Assembly: GCF_000963885.1 (NCBI RefSeq) | Contig: NZ_BALE01000058.1 | Coordinates: forward strand, 1-64,000 | DNA: 64,000 nucleotides | DNA from: Tanticharoenia sakaeratensis NBRC 103193 | GTDB taxonomy: Bacteria > Pseudomonadota > Alphaproteobacteria > Acetobacterales > Acetobacteraceae | Reading direction: 5' to 3' | In this document: one piece after another, positions 1 to 9,066 of the stretch | Position numbering within the stretch: position 1 is the stretch's first letter | Layout of the letters: each line of letters begins with the position of its first letter | The notes under the pieces: model-generated | The model's database searches: none | Told to the model about the DNA's origin: nothing | What the model saw: the letters and a program-made list of their open reading frames with translations, nothing else | Program-made: the position numbers and the translations under genes

Positions 1-16
1 GGTCAGGAACGCGAGC

Positions 17-56
17 CCGGCCCCCATGCATCGGCCGGCCGATGCATGGGGGCCGG
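17..56. repeat. 40-bp perfect palindrome
   Basis: Two 20-base arms (left arm CCGGCCCCCATGCATCGGCC) are exact reverse complements and abut with no spacer, so a transcript could form a very stable hairpin with a minimal loop. It lies just downstream of the stop of the minus-strand paiB-like gene, and the gene beyond it is outside the window. Neither side has a T-run, so it is not a classical intrinsic terminator. It may stop transcription or be a binding or repeat element. Confidence 0.75.
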
Positions 57-71
57 TGGAGAGCCGGCCTG

Positions 72-731
72 TCACGAAGGCTGCTCGGCACCCCTGCCGT
101 CCTCGCGTGCCTGCATCAGCGTTGCGACATCCCGGTCGCCCGACCTCGCCGAAGCCGAAAGGCCCGCGATCACGCCCTGCCGATTGGCGTCCGGATGATG
201 CTGGATGAGCTTCCACACGCCTTCGAGATTCGAGACGGCGAGGCTGACGCCGACGATCGCGCGCGTCAGTGCCGCAACATAGTCCGAGGGTGCATCCGTG
301 ACGGCCCATGGCTCCGCCCGGCCCGTCTCGTTGAGCGCCGTCAGCTCCGTGACATGGCGCAAAAGCCAGTCCGGATCGCGCTCGACGGTCAGACTGCCCC
401 GGGCATGGACCACGACGTAGTTCCATGTCGGGACCACCTTGCCGGTCTGCCGCTTGGTCTCATACCAGCCGGGATGAACGTAGGCCTGCGGCCCCTGAAA
501 GACGGCAAGTGCCGCACCGCCGCGCCCGGCCAGTTTCCAGAACGGATTGCCGACGGCCACATGCCCTTCGAGACGGAGCCCGCCCGGGCTATCCTTCACG
601 ATCAGCGGCAGATGCACGGCTTCCGGACCATCCGCCCCGGACAGGACGAGCGTTGCGAACTGGATGGTCCGCATCGCGGCCTGCAGAACCTCCGCGCGGT
701 CCTCCCGGAACTGCCGCGGCGCATAGACCAT
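72..731 (-). CDS. PaiB-like FMN-binding negative transcriptional regulator
   Basis: A 219-residue protein of the PaiB / FMN-binding negative transcriptional regulator family, which has a flavin-reductase-like split-barrel fold. The start MVYAPRQF and the blocks 'VHLPLI', 'NPFWK', 'YVHPGWY' and 'VPTWNYVVVHARG' are typical, and the length fits (about 200-220 residues). In Bacillus PaiB acts with the acetyltransferase PaiA; no PaiA is seen here. It starts 11 bp after the gcvP stop on the same strand, so it is probably the last gene of the glycine-cleavage transcript. That would place it under the glycine riboswitch. Regulator activity is inferred from the family name; an FMN-dependent enzyme is also possible. 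Confidence 0.85.
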   Translation of the reverse strand: MVYAPRQFREDRAEVLQAAMRTIQFATLVLSGADGPEAVHLPLIVKDSPGGLRLEGHVAVGNPFWKLAGRGGAALAVFQGPQAYVHPGWYETKRQTGKVVPTWNYVVVHARGSLTVERDPDWLLRHVTELTALNETGRAEPWAVTDAPSDYVAALTRAIVGVSLAVSNLEGVWKLIQHHPDANRQGVIAGLSASARSGDRDVATLMQAREDGRGAEQPS

Positions 732-742
732 GATGCCGCGCC

Positions 743-3643
743 TTACTCCGCCGCTTCGGCGTAGGACGAAATATCCGGGCAGGAGCAGACGAGGTTCCTA
801 TCACCCCAGGCATTGTCCAGCCGGTTGACGGGTGAGAAATATTTCCCCGCGACCGTCCCGTTCGGAAAGATCGCAACTGTCCGGTCATAGACACGGTTCC
901 AGTCGGGATCGGCCAGATCGGCGACCGTGTGCGGCGCGTGGCGCAAAGCGCTCTCCTCGGCCTTCATGTCGCCATTCTCGATCAGGGCGATCTCGGCGCG
1001 GATCGCGATCATCGCCTCGCAGAACCGGTCCAGCTCGCCCTTGCCCTCGGATTCGGTCGGCTCGATCATGAACGTGCCGGCGACCGGGAAGCTGACGGTC
1101 GGCGCATGGAAACCATGGTCGATCAGTCGCTTGGCGATGTCGTCCACCGTGATCCCCGTCACATCGCGCAAGGGTCGCAGATCCACGATGCACTCATGCG
1201 CCGTGCGGCCGTTCGCCCCGCGATAGAGCACGGGATAATGCGGCTCCAGACGGTGGGCGATGTAGTTCGCGTTCAGGATCGCGATCTCGGTCGCGCGCTT
1301 GAGGCCCGCATCACCCATCATCAGGATATAGGCCAGCGAGATCGGCAGGATGGATGCCGAACCGAACGGTGCCGCCGACACGCAGTGCGCCTCTCCGCGT
1401 TCCGGACGTCCCGGCAGATAGGGGGCGAGATGCGCGCGCACGCCGATCGGCCCCATGCCGGGACCGCCGCCGCCGTGCGGGATGCAGAACGTCTTGTGCA
1501 GGTTGAAGTGCGAGACGTCCGCGCCATACGCGCCGGGCCGCGCAAGTCCGAGCTGCGCGTTAAGGTTCGCGCCGTCCAGATAGACCTGACCGCCGGCTGC
1601 GTGCACCAGATCGCAGATCTCCCGCACGCGCTCCTCGAACACGCCATGCGTCGAGGGATAGGTGATCATGATGGCCGCGACCGACGCGCCATGCTGCGCG
1701 AGCTTCGCCTTCAGGTCGTCCACGTCCACGTTGCCCTGCGCATCGCAGCCGACGACCACGACCCGCATGCCGACCATCTGGGCGGATGCGGGATTGGTGC
1801 CATGAGCCGAGGCCGGGATCAGGCAGATGTCACGAGCCGCGTCGTTGCGGGCGCGATGATAGGCGCGAATGGCGAGCAGGCCGGCATATTCGCCCTGCGC
1901 ACCGGAGTTGGGCTGGAGCGAGACCGCATCGTAGCCGGACAGGCGGCAGAGCCATTCCTCCAGCTCGGCGAACAGCGCGGCATAGCCTTCCGTCTGGTCG
2001 GCAGGCGCGAACGGGTGGAGCTGCGCGAAACCCGGCCAGGTGATCGGGATCATCTCGGCGGTCGCGTTCAGCTTCATCGTGCACGAGCCGAGCGGGATCA
2101 TGGTCCGGTCCAGCGCCAGATCGCGGTCCGACAGCGCACGCATGTAGCGCAGAAGGTCGGTTTCGGAACGATGAGCCGAAAACACCGGGTGCGTCAGGAT
2201 CGCGTCGCCGCGCTTCAGATCGTCAGGGATGGCGTCGAGGGTTGCCGCGCGGGCTTCGAGTTCACGCTCGATCAGCTCGAGGCGCACCTTGTCCGGGCAG
2301 AAACAGCGCCAGATCGCGCGGATCGTCTCCGGCGTCGTCGTCTCGTCGCAGGCGATGCCGATGCGGCCGTCGCCTGCATCGCGCAGGTTGATCCCCGCAG
2401 CACACGCCCGCTCCAGCACGAGCGGCGCCGATGCACCGGCAAAGGCCGTGACGGTATCGAAGAACGCCTTCGTCTCGACCTTTACGGCAAGGGCCGACAG
2501 TCCGCGTCCCAGGATGGCGGCCATCCGGTGCGTGCGTCTGGCAATGGCGCGCAGGCCTTCGGGGCCGTGATAGACCGCATACATCGACGCGATGATGGCC
2601 AGCAGGACCTGCGCCGTGCAGATGTTGGACGTCGCCTTCTCACGGCGGATATGCTGCTCGCGTGTCTGGAGCGCCAGGCGATAGGCCGGATTGCCGCGGC
2701 TGTCGCGCGACACGCCGACGAGGCGGCCGGGAATGTGGCGCTTGTATGCGTCGCGCACCGCCATGTAGCCGGCATGCGGGCCGCCGAAGCCCATCGGTAC
2801 GCCGAAGCGCTGCATCGAGCCCACCGCGATATCCGCACCGCACGCGCCCGGGCTCTTCAGGACCACGAGCGCCAGCGGGTCCGCCGCAAGGGTTGCGATC
2901 GCGCCAGCCTCGTGGAGACGGGCGATGATGGCGGTCGGATCGCGCAGTGCGCCGGAGCTCGCGGGATAGGACAGCAGCGCGCCGAACACGGCGCCCGCAT
3001 CCAGATCCGCGTCCGGGTCGCCGGTCACGATCTCGATGCCGAGCGGCTCCGCGCGGGTGCGCAGGACGCTGAGTGTCTGCGGATGCGTATCGGCATCGAC
3101 GAAATAGGCGATCGCCTTCGATTTCGCGACGCGCTGCGAGAGCGTCATCGCCTCGGCGCATGCGGTTGCCTCGTCCAGCAGGGAGGCGTTGGCGATGTCG
3201 AGGCCGGTCAGGTCCCGCACCAGCGTCTGGAAGTTCAGCAGGGCCTCGAGGCGTCCCTGGCTGATCTCCGGCTGATAGGGCGTGTAAGCCGTGTACCAGG
3301 CCGGATTTTCAAGAATGTTGCGCAGGATCACCGGCGGCAGGACCGTGTCGTAATAGCCCTGCCCGATCATCGACGTCATGACGCGATTGCGCGCAGCCAG
3401 GGCCCGCAGATGCGCCAGAGCCTCTTGTTCCGACAGCCCCGGCCGCGATTTCTCGATGTCGGCATCCAGAATCGCGGACGGCACGGTCTGCCCGACCAGA
3501 TCCTGAAGGCTGGCCGCACCGATCTCGGACAGCATGGCCGCGATCTCATCCTCGCGCGGCCCGATATGCCGGGACGCGAAGTCCGCGGCACCCGGTCCGG
3601 GCCAGAGGGTCGTGTCGGTCGGCGTCGTATCGATCGCGGGCAC
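743..3643 (-). CDS. gcvP: Glycine dehydrogenase (decarboxylating), P protein, homodimeric type
   Basis: The 966-residue P protein of the glycine cleavage system. It is PLP-dependent, decarboxylates glycine and passes the aminomethyl group to lipoyl-GcvH. Both halves of the fused homodimeric type are present. The N-terminal half holds '[12 protein letters not shown]' and '[14 protein letters not shown]'. The C-terminal half holds 'HLHKTF'-type PLP-lysine sequence (K717) followed by the glycine-rich 'PHGGGGPG' loop. The open frame runs further upstream, but the GTG at 3643 (VPAIDTT) is preceded by AGGAAA and fits family length, so it is taken as the start. It is third in gcvT-gcvH-gcvP, with a 26-bp gap after gcvH. 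Regulation is expected through the glycine riboswitch ahead of gcvT. Confidence 0.97.
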   Translation of the reverse strand: MPAIDTTPTDTTLWPGPGAADFASRHIGPREDEIAAMLSEIGAASLQDLVGQTVPSAILDADIEKSRPGLSEQEALAHLRALAARNRVMTSMIGQGYYDTVLPPVILRNILENPAWYTAYTPYQPEISQGRLEALLNFQTLVRDLTGLDIANASLLDEATACAEAMTLSQRVAKSKAIAYFVDADTHPQTLSVLRTRAEPLGIEIVTGDPDADLDAGAVFGALLSYPASSGALRDPTAIIARLHEAGAIATLAADPLALVVLKSPGACGADIAVGSMQRFGVPMGFGGPHAGYMAVRDAYKRHIPGRLVGVSRDSRGNPAYRLALQTREQHIRREKATSNICTAQVLLAIIASMYAVYHGPEGLRAIARRTHRMAAILGRGLSALAVKVETKAFFDTVTAFAGASAPLVLERACAAGINLRDAGDGRIGIACDETTTPETIRAIWRCFCPDKVRLELIERELEARAATLDAIPDDLKRGDAILTHPVFSAHRSETDLLRYMRALSDRDLALDRTMIPLGSCTMKLNATAEMIPITWPGFAQLHPFAPADQTEGYAALFAELEEWLCRLSGYDAVSLQPNSGAQGEYAGLLAIRAYHRARNDAARDICLIPASAHGTNPASAQMVGMRVVVVGCDAQGNVDVDDLKAKLAQHGASVAAIMITYPSTHGVFEERVREICDLVHAAGGQVYLDGANLNAQLGLARPGAYGADVSHFNLHKTFCIPHGGGGPGMGPIGVRAHLAPYLPGRPERGEAHCVSAAPFGSASILPISLAYILMMGDAGLKRATEIAILNANYIAHRLEPHYPVLYRGANGRTAHECIVDLRPLRDVTGITVDDIAKRLIDHGFHAPTVSFPVAGTFMIEPTESEGKGELDRFCEAMIAIRAEIALIENGDMKAEESALRHAPHTVADLADPDWNRVYDRTVAIFPNGTVAGKYFSPVNRLDNAWGDRNLVCSCPDISSYAEAAE

Positions 3644-3669
3644 GGTGATTTTCCTGCTCTGTCTTCTGG

Positions 3670-4047
3670 TCAGCCGATCTGGGCCGCGTAGGAGTCCTGG
3701 TCCATCAGGCCCGAAAGCTCGGCGGACAGGGCTTCGGAATCGTCGATCTTCAGCTTGAAGATCCAGCCTTCCCCTTCGGAGTCGTTGCTCACGAGGGTCG
3801 GCTCGTCCGTGAGCCTGGAATTGAAGCCCGCGATCGATCCGCTGACCGGCGCATAGATGTCGGAAGCCGCCTTGACGGACTCCACGACAGCCGCCGCATC
3901 GCCCTGCTTCAGCTCGACGCCAGCATCCTTGGCCTCGACGAACACCAGTTCGCCGAGCTCGTCGGCTGCATGACGGGTGATGCCGACGGTTGCGATATCG
4001 CCATCGATGCGAACCCACTCATGCGACTTCGTGTAATACGTGGCCAT
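3670..4047 (-). CDS. gcvH: Glycine cleavage system H protein
   Basis: A 125-residue lipoyl carrier of the glycine cleavage system, which shuttles the aminomethyl and dihydrolipoyl intermediates between the P, T and L proteins. It starts at [11 protein letters not shown]. The lipoylated lysine is K59 in 'VESVKAASD'. The C-terminal 'EGWIFKLKI' strand is conserved. The ATG at 4047 was chosen over a longer upstream frame because homologues start here and the extension is translated from the gcvT-gcvH spacer. It lies between gcvT and gcvP on the minus strand. Confidence 0.97.
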   Translation of the reverse strand: MATYYTKSHEWVRIDGDIATVGITRHAADELGELVFVEAKDAGVELKQGDAAAVVESVKAASDIYAPVSGSIAGFNSRLTDEPTLVSNDSEGEGWIFKLKIDDSEALSAELSGLMDQDSYAAQIG

Positions 4048-4102
4048 TGGCACCACTCCTGGACTGTAGGGGTTGAGACTGTAGGGTTCGGCGACGCCGC
4101 GA

Positions 4103-5251
4103 TCAGCGCTTGAAACGGGCCGGCGTGAACGGCAGGGCTGCCACCGTGACGGGCACGAACCGCCCGCGCAGCTCGGCATACAGCGGCATGCCGGTGCCGG
4201 CATGGGCAGGTGCCACATATCCCATGGCAACCGGATGATCGACGCTGGGACCGAAGGCGCCCGACGTCACCACGCCGACCTGCGTCGCGCCGTTCGGATC
4301 GGCGAACAGCGGCGCACCACCGCGAACAGGCGCGCGCCCGGTCGCCTGCAGGCCGACGCGGACACGCTGCGTGCCCTGGGCGAGCTGCGCTTCGACCTCG
4401 CCGGCGCCGGGATAACCGCCGGCACGGCTGCCGCCGGGCTTGCGTGCCTTCTGGATCGACCACATCAGCGAAGCCTCGACCGGACTTGTCGTCGTGTCGA
4501 GATCGCTACCGTAGAGGCACAGGCCGGCCTCAAGCCGCAGCGAATCGCGCGCGCCCAGGCCGACCGGCAGGACGTTCTCGTTTGCCAGCAGGGCATCCGC
4601 GACATGTTCCGCATCCTTGGCGGCGACCGAAATCTCGAAGCCGTCCTCGCCGGTATAGCCGGAGCGCGAGATAATGACGGGCGTATCCATGATCCTGGTC
4701 TCGCGCACGTCCATGAACCGCATGGCGGCCGCATCCGGGCAGATCGGCGCCAGAACGGCTTCGGCGGCGGGGCCTTGAAGCGCCAGCAGCGCGCGGTCGA
4801 AACAGCGCTCGACCGTCACGCGATTGCCGATCGCCGCTTCGATCCGGTCCGCGTCGGCATCCTTGCAGGCGGCGTTGACCACGACATAGAACCAGTCGCC
4901 CATGTTCGCGAACATCAGGTCGTCGCAGATGCCGCCATCCTCGTTCGTCAGCAGGCCGTAACGCTGGCGCCCTGCGCCAAGTGACAAAACGTCAGCCGGG
5001 ATCAGCGTCTCCAGAGCCGTCGCAGCATCGGCATTGGAACCGCTGCGTGCCGTGATCTTGAGCTGCCCCATGTGAGAGACATCGAACAGACCGGCCTTCC
5101 TGCGCGTGTGGAGATGCTCGGCCATGAGCCCAGCCTTGTATTGCAGCGGCATCTCGTAGCCCGCGAACGGAACCATGCGGACACCGAGCGCCAGATGCAG
5201 CGCATGGAGCGGCGTCTGTTTCAGAGGGGCATCTGTCGAAGGGTCGGTCAT
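4103..5251 (-). CDS. gcvT: Aminomethyltransferase, glycine cleavage T protein
   Basis: A 382-residue T protein that releases ammonia from the aminomethyl group on GcvH and forms 5,10-methylene-tetrahydrofolate. Conserved blocks visible are 'MVPFAGYEMPLQY', 'GLFDVSHMGQ', 'RSGYTGEDGFEI' and 'LGARDSLRLEAGLCLYG', and the length is typical. It is the first gene of the gcvTHP operon and lies directly downstream of the tandem glycine riboswitch. The leader from the riboswitch to the start codon is about 90 bases. Confidence 0.97.
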   Translation of the reverse strand: MTDPSTDAPLKQTPLHALHLALGVRMVPFAGYEMPLQYKAGLMAEHLHTRRKAGLFDVSHMGQLKITARSGSNADAATALETLIPADVLSLGAGRQRYGLLTNEDGGICDDLMFANMGDWFYVVVNAACKDADADRIEAAIGNRVTVERCFDRALLALQGPAAEAVLAPICPDAAAMRFMDVRETRIMDTPVIISRSGYTGEDGFEISVAAKDAEHVADALLANENVLPVGLGARDSLRLEAGLCLYGSDLDTTTSPVEASLMWSIQKARKPGGSRAGGYPGAGEVEAQLAQGTQRVRVGLQATGRAPVRGGAPLFADPNGATQVGVVTSGAFGPSVDHPVAMGYVAPAHAGTGMPLYAELRGRFVPVTVAALPFTPARFKR

Positions 5252-5334
5252 GCGCGATCAACTCCGGATGCCGCTGGACATGTCCCTGGCGCGGCGACGG
5301 TTTCGGGCGGCCGGACCGCATGGTGCGATCCGGG

Positions 5335-5500
5335 TCTCGTGCCCCTTCTGTCCGTTCGCCTGAGATCGCTATCCCGTCGGCGGACACGCGAGATCGCGCG
5401 CCTCTCTCCAGAAGTTCGTCGCCGACAAGGTCCTTTGGCCTGAGAGTTTCCGGGGCGGTTGCTCCTTCGGCGCCAGCGGGCTGGTCTCTCCCGTGTCGAC
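5335..5500 (-). promoter_or_regulatory. Tandem glycine riboswitch upstream of gcvT
   Basis: Read on the minus strand, two glycine-aptamer copies follow each other. Aptamer 1 (5492 to about 5429) has GGGAGAGACC, GCCGAAGGAGC and CTCTCAGGCCAAAGGACC. Aptamer 2 (about 5409 to 5341) has GGAGAGAGG, a GCCGACGGG block and CTCAGGCGAACGGACAG. These are the conserved core sequences of the gcvT-motif RNA, in the right order and spacing. The RNA ends about 90 bases before the gcvT start. The family normally turns expression on when glycine is abundant; that direction is taken from family knowledge. Confidence 0.93.
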
Positions 5501-5625
5501 GGCCCAACTCTGGCGTCAGGGCGATGCGGCGTCAATCCTTTCGCACAAGACCGCGTTGCACGATCGAGAACCTTCCGGGATCATGCCCGCACGGTTTCAA
5601 GCGATCTTGCGAAAAGGAGCTAAGC

Positions 5626-5928
5626 ATGTCCGAGAACTACACGGTGATCGCCGAATTCGAGACGACACCCGACACCCATGATGCGTTCGCCGCGATCTGC
5701 CGGTTCGATGCGGAACGGTCCGTTGCCGACGAGCCGGGCTGCTTTCTGTTCCATGTGCTGGAGCCGGTGGATCGGCCCAACGTAATCGTCCTGTACGAAG
5801 TCTATGCGAGCGAAGATGCGTTCAAGGCGCACAACCAGATGCCGCATTTCAAGAAGTTCGCGCAGACCGTCAAGGAACTGGACATCGAGACGGTGGCCGT
5901 CCGGTTCCATCACCGAATCGCCGGTTGA
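5626..5928 (+). CDS. ABM-domain (antibiotic biosynthesis monooxygenase-like) small protein
   Basis: A 100-residue dimeric alpha-beta barrel protein of the ABM / YgiN-like quinol monooxygenase superfamily. Typical pieces are 'YTVIAEFETTPDTHDAF', 'DEPGCFLFHVLEPVDRPNVIVLYEVYASEDAFKAHNQMPHFKKF'. Such proteins are usually cytosolic and act on quinols or oxygenated small molecules; the substrate here is unknown. AAGGAG lies 6 bases before the ATG and sets the start. It is transcribed divergently from the gcv operon and ends against a hairpin shared with speE. Confidence 0.85.
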   Translation: MSENYTVIAEFETTPDTHDAFAAICRFDAERSVADEPGCFLFHVLEPVDRPNVIVLYEVYASEDAFKAHNQMPHFKKFAQTVKELDIETVAVRFHHRIAG

Positions 5929-5942
5929 CGGCATTCGACGCA

Positions 5943-5969
5943 GCGCCCGGGTCGAACGGACCCGGGCGC
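5943..5969. terminator. Hairpin between convergent ABM gene and speE
   Basis: GCGCCCGGGTC and GACCCGGGCGC pair perfectly over 11 bp around a 5-base loop. The site lies between the stop of the plus-strand ABM gene and the stop of minus-strand speE. Only a short 'CTTAC' follows, so it is probably a weak bidirectional terminator. Confidence 0.6.
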
Positions 5970-5979
5970 CTTACGCCGG

Positions 5980-6858
5980 TCAGCCCGCTGCGTTCGGAAC
6001 CGGAAGGTGCTCCGCGATATAGGGCGGCAGCTGGAATGCACCGACGTGAACGCCGGGCGTCCAGTACCGCGTGTTGCCCAGAATGCCGGCGGCCTTCGCC
6101 CGGGCCTCGATCTGCTCGGCGCTCTGCGTGCCCGGCTTCTCGCCCTTGCCTGCGATCCCGAGCGTCATGAACCCGCCGACATAGGTCGGCACGGCTGCGA
6201 CATACGCCGAGACATGCGGGAAGAATTTGGCACGACGCAGGCTCGTGTCATGCAGCTCTTCGGCCTGCATGAACGGCACGCCGCACTGGTTCACGATCAG
6301 CCCGTCCTTCGACAGGATGCGTGCGCAGTCGCGGTAGAACGCATCCGCGAACAGGACCTCGCCGACCCCGATCGGGTCCGTCGAGTCCACGATGATGACG
6401 TCGAAGGACGCATCCTCTGCCTTCGCGACGTAGTCGATGCCGTCGCCCACGATGACGTCGGCGCGCGGATCGTTCCACGCATCGCCCGCGATCCCGGGCA
6501 GGAACTCCTTCGACAGGGCGATCACGTCGCCGTCGATCTCGACCATGACCGCGCGCTCGACCGAGGCATGCTGCAGGACGCGCCGGAGCACGCCGCCGTC
6601 GCCTGCACCGATGATGAGGACGCGCTTCGGCTCGGGATGCGCCAGCATCGGGACGTGCGCCAGCATCTCCTGATAGACGAACTCGTCGCGTTCCGTGATC
6701 TGCGTGACACCGTCGAGCATCAGCACACGGCCATGGAACGCACTTTCGAACACCACGATGTCCTGGAACGCGGAACGCTTGCGCGCGAGTTCGCGCACGA
6801 CGCGGAAGCGCTGGCCCCAGCTGTCATACAGGGTTTCGTCGATCCAGGTTTCGGTCAT
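5980..6858 (-). CDS. speE: Spermidine synthase (polyamine aminopropyltransferase)
   Basis: A 292-residue aminopropyltransferase that transfers the aminopropyl group of decarboxylated S-adenosylmethionine to putrescine. The start MTETWIDETLYDSWGQRF, the substrate gate 'VMLDGVTQITERDEFVYQEM'-like region, the nucleotide-binding 'VLIIGAGDGGVLR' and 'MVEIDGDVI', and the 'DSTDPIG' block with its catalytic Asp are all visible. The ATG at 6858 fits homologues better than a GTG eight codons upstream. The partner decarboxylase speD lies 1.1 kb away on the other strand, past the xylitol dehydrogenase gene, so the spermidine pathway is local but not one operon. Confidence 0.95.
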   Translation of the reverse strand: MTETWIDETLYDSWGQRFRVVRELARKRSAFQDIVVFESAFHGRVLMLDGVTQITERDEFVYQEMLAHVPMLAHPEPKRVLIIGAGDGGVLRRVLQHASVERAVMVEIDGDVIALSKEFLPGIAGDAWNDPRADVIVGDGIDYVAKAEDASFDVIIVDSTDPIGVGEVLFADAFYRDCARILSKDGLIVNQCGVPFMQAEELHDTSLRRAKFFPHVSAYVAAVPTYVGGFMTLGIAGKGEKPGTQSAEQIEARAKAAGILGNTRYWTPGVHVGAFQLPPYIAEHLPVPNAAG

Positions 6859-6940
6859 CGCTTCGGTATCTCCGGGTCTCACATTCGGGGAAAGTCGCGC
6901 GGCTTATAGAGTAGAACCGCGCGCGCCCGAAGAGCGAAGG

Positions 6941-7741
6941 TCAGAGAATCCCGCCCGAAATCGGAATGTTCACACCCGTGAGGTAGCTCGCGTCGTCGCT
7001 GAGCAGGAACGAGACCACGCCGGGGATCTCCTCGATGTCACCGTAACGGCGCATCGGGACGGATCCGATCATCTGCTGGGCCACTTCCTTCGGATCGGAC
7101 GAGAAATACTGGCTTCCGGCCTTGGCCTGCAGTTCCACCTGACGATCCCACATGAACCCGGGGCCCATCAGGCCCGGACTGATCGCATTCACGCGGATCT
7201 TGTGGGGAGCAAGGTCCTTGGATGCGGTCTGCGTCAGCCCGACGATGCCGAACTTGGAGCTCGCGTAGCCGAGCATGTTCGGCGGGCCGCCGATGCCGGC
7301 CATGCTGGCCGTATTGACGATGGCACCACCACCCTGGGTCATCATCTGCCGGGCGCAGGCCTTCAGCACATAGAAGGCGCCACAGAGATTGATCTTCAGG
7401 ACACGCTCGAAATCGTCTTCCGGGTAGTCCTGGATCGGCGTGAAGGCGCCCTGATATCCCGCATTGTTGAACAGAAGATCGATCCCGCCGAATGCCTGGA
7501 CGACCTCGCCGATCGCGCGGCTGACCGCGCCCGGGTCCGTCACGTCGAACGGGTAGGTGCGCGCCTCGGCGTCGAGAGCCTCGAATTTCGGCAGGGTTGC
7601 CGCGAGCTTCCCTTCATCCACGTCCATCAGCGCGATACGGGCCCCCTCCCGGGCCAGCCGCAGGGCGGTCGCCAGACCGATATTGCCGGCAGCGCCGGTG
7701 ACGACCGCGACCTTGCCGGAAAATCGTTTCGAATCACTCAT
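6941..7741 (-). CDS. Short-chain dehydrogenase, xylitol dehydrogenase-like
   Basis: A 266-residue classical SDR. It has the cofactor motif 'TGAAGNIG', an acidic 'LMDVD' after beta-2 that favours NAD, the 'NNAG' motif, catalytic Ser in 'NTASMAG' and Y-x3-K in 'YASSKFG'. Long blocks ('FNNAGYQGAF', 'GPPNM', 'ISPGLMGPGFMW', 'QVELQAKAGSQYFS', 'MIGSVPMRRYGDIEEIPG') match my memory of the NAD-dependent xylitol dehydrogenase of Gluconobacter oxydans. Xylitol/D-xylulose interconversion is therefore the best guess. The ATG at 7741 is preferred to a TTG two codons upstream. It lies 82 bp upstream of speE in the same orientation, and divergent to speD. Confidence 0.85.
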   Translation of the reverse strand: MSDSKRFSGKVAVVTGAAGNIGLATALRLAREGARIALMDVDEGKLAATLPKFEALDAEARTYPFDVTDPGAVSRAIGEVVQAFGGIDLLFNNAGYQGAFTPIQDYPEDDFERVLKINLCGAFYVLKACARQMMTQGGGAIVNTASMAGIGGPPNMLGYASSKFGIVGLTQTASKDLAPHKIRVNAISPGLMGPGFMWDRQVELQAKAGSQYFSSDPKEVAQQMIGSVPMRRYGDIEEIPGVVSFLLSDDASYLTGVNIPISGGIL

Positions 7742-7901
7742 GACCAAACTTGCGCCTTCTTCCGTGAACAGGACGACCGTGTCAGCCTGAGGAACGCACG
7801 CATTGCACGATGGATGCGCCGGGGATCGTCAGGGATTTGCGAGGTGCCGCGACGTGTTTTCCGTCGCCCGACAAAAACATGCGGAAGGGGGTAGAATTCA
7901 C

Positions 7902-7930
7902 TTGCATCACGGAAGCACGGGCCTTATCAC
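7902..7930 (+). promoter_or_regulatory. Possible sigma-70 promoter for speD
   Basis: TTGCAT and TATCAC are separated by exactly 17 bases in the divergent xylitol dehydrogenase-speD spacer, 65 bases before the speD ATG. A small hairpin (GGGCA-atac-TGCCC) follows in the predicted leader. The match to the -10 consensus is modest. Confidence 0.3.
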
Positions 7931-7994
7931 GCCGCTTCCTGGCCCAAGGGGGCAATACTGCCCAACAGGCCGTCTACTGGTTTTGGGGTACGTG

Positions 7995-8459
7995 ATGAAC
8001 GCACTTGCCGAACTGGGGATGGTATCGGACCTTCCGAGAGATATCCAGAAGACAGAAACTCTTTGCGCGCACGACGAAGAGCGCAAGGATTACTTCATCG
8101 AACGTGATGGCATGCGCTATGCCGGCAACCATCTGCTGATCGATTTCTGGGACGCGATCAATCTCGACGATCCCCAGCGTATCGATGAGGTTCTGTGCGA
8201 AGCGGCAGTGACCGCCGGGGCAACGATCCTGCACAGCCACTTTCACCACTTCACGCCCAATGGCGGCGTGTCTGGCGTGATCGTGCTGGCCGAGAGCCAT
8301 ATCTCGATTCACACGTGGCCGGAAAAGAATTTCGCCGCCGTGGACGTGTTCATGTGCGGCGCATGCGATCCGCATCTGTCGATTCCCGTGATGCAGCGCC
8401 TGTTCCAGGCCGGCCGCGTCGAGGTGGACGAGCAGCGCCGGGGCCGCGAGGCGGCCTGA
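7995..8459 (+). CDS. speD: S-adenosylmethionine decarboxylase proenzyme
   Basis: A 154-residue small prokaryotic AdoMet decarboxylase that makes the aminopropyl donor for SpeE. Self-cleavage occurs at the Glu-Ser bond in 'AESHISIHTWPE', where S101 becomes the pyruvoyl group. The metal/proton-transfer block 'HSHFHHFTPNGGVSGV' and 'AAVDVFMCG' are also canonical. Chosen start is ATG at 7995, which gives the usual N-terminal extension before 'GNHLLIDFW'. A strong terminator follows the stop. Confidence 0.95.
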   Translation: MNALAELGMVSDLPRDIQKTETLCAHDEERKDYFIERDGMRYAGNHLLIDFWDAINLDDPQRIDEVLCEAAVTAGATILHSHFHHFTPNGGVSGVIVLAESHISIHTWPEKNFAAVDVFMCGACDPHLSIPVMQRLFQAGRVEVDEQRRGREAA

Positions 8460-8490
8460 CGCCTCAGGCCGGTTCAGGCCATCGAGAATG

Positions 8491-8525
8491 AAAGGCCCGA
8501 TCCGCCATGCGGACCGGGCCTTTTT
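8491..8525 (+). terminator. Intrinsic terminator after speD
   Basis: AAAGGCCCG and the paired CGGGCC form a G/C-rich hairpin with an inner TCCGC/GCGGA stem and a CAT-type loop. It is followed directly by TTTTT on the plus strand. It separates speD from psiE. Confidence 0.9.
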
Positions 8526-8569
8526 CGTATAACGCGCGAGCCAGCGCTCACAACGGTTTTGGGACACGC

Positions 8570-9049
8570 ATGAACGAGCATATCCCGGGCTTCAGCAAAT
8601 TCTCGAAACTGTTTGACCTTTTCGAAGAACTGTCGATGCTCGTGTTGACGATCGGCATCATGGTCATCGCGGCCATAGGTCTGTTTCACGTGGTCGTCAT
8701 GGTCGCAGCCGTGGTGCTCAGCACCACGTTTGCACCGACGAGCCCGGCCGTGCTTCAGTCCGTGTTCGCATTGTTCTTCACGGTGCTGATCGCGCTCGAA
8801 TTCAAGCATTCGATCCTGGTGCTGCCGGAAGCGCAGTCGCACAGCATGATCCGCATGCGCTCCGTCCTGCTGATCGGCATGATGGCCACCGTGCGGAAGT
8901 TCATCGTGCTCGATCTCAACGGCGTCAACGTGCTCGAGATGCTGGCCCTTTCGGCCGCAGTGCTGGCTCTCGGCAGCGTCTACTGGCTTGTCCGCGATCG
9001 GCCCAGCGACGCATCGCCGCGCCTGATCACTCCTGCGGACAGGACATAG
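8570..9049 (+). CDS. psiE: PsiE-family inner-membrane protein
   Basis: A 159-residue protein with four predicted membrane segments (roughly residues 20-45, 55-80, 95-115 and 120-142). It resembles the phosphate-starvation-inducible PsiE family: 'FEELSMLVLTIGIMVIA' at the start, 'FFTVLIALEFKHSI' in the middle and 'VRKFIVLD' later. Function is unknown; in E. coli expression responds to phosphate starvation and cAMP-CRP. The ATG at 8570 was chosen because earlier in-frame starts lie inside the speD terminator. No clear Shine-Dalgarno sequence is visible. Confidence 0.85.
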   Translation: MNEHIPGFSKFSKLFDLFEELSMLVLTIGIMVIAAIGLFHVVVMVAAVVLSTTFAPTSPAVLQSVFALFFTVLIALEFKHSILVLPEAQSHSMIRMRSVLLIGMMATVRKFIVLDLNGVNVLEMLALSAAVLALGSVYWLVRDRPSDASPRLITPADRT

Positions 9050-9066
9050 GCCGTCCCGCAGGCCAG

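Noticed and set aside
929-3691. Long open frame on the plus strand antisense to gcvP
   Set aside because: Its composition is the Arg/His/Asp-rich pattern of a complementary frame in high-GC DNA, and it covers a gene with full homology. The same applies to frames antisense to ilvB (10878-12650), katE, putA (34994-36832) and the RND pump (48517-50070).
7803-7994. Longer SpeD start at 7803
   Set aside because: The extra N-terminal residues have no counterpart in the family and cross the likely promoter.
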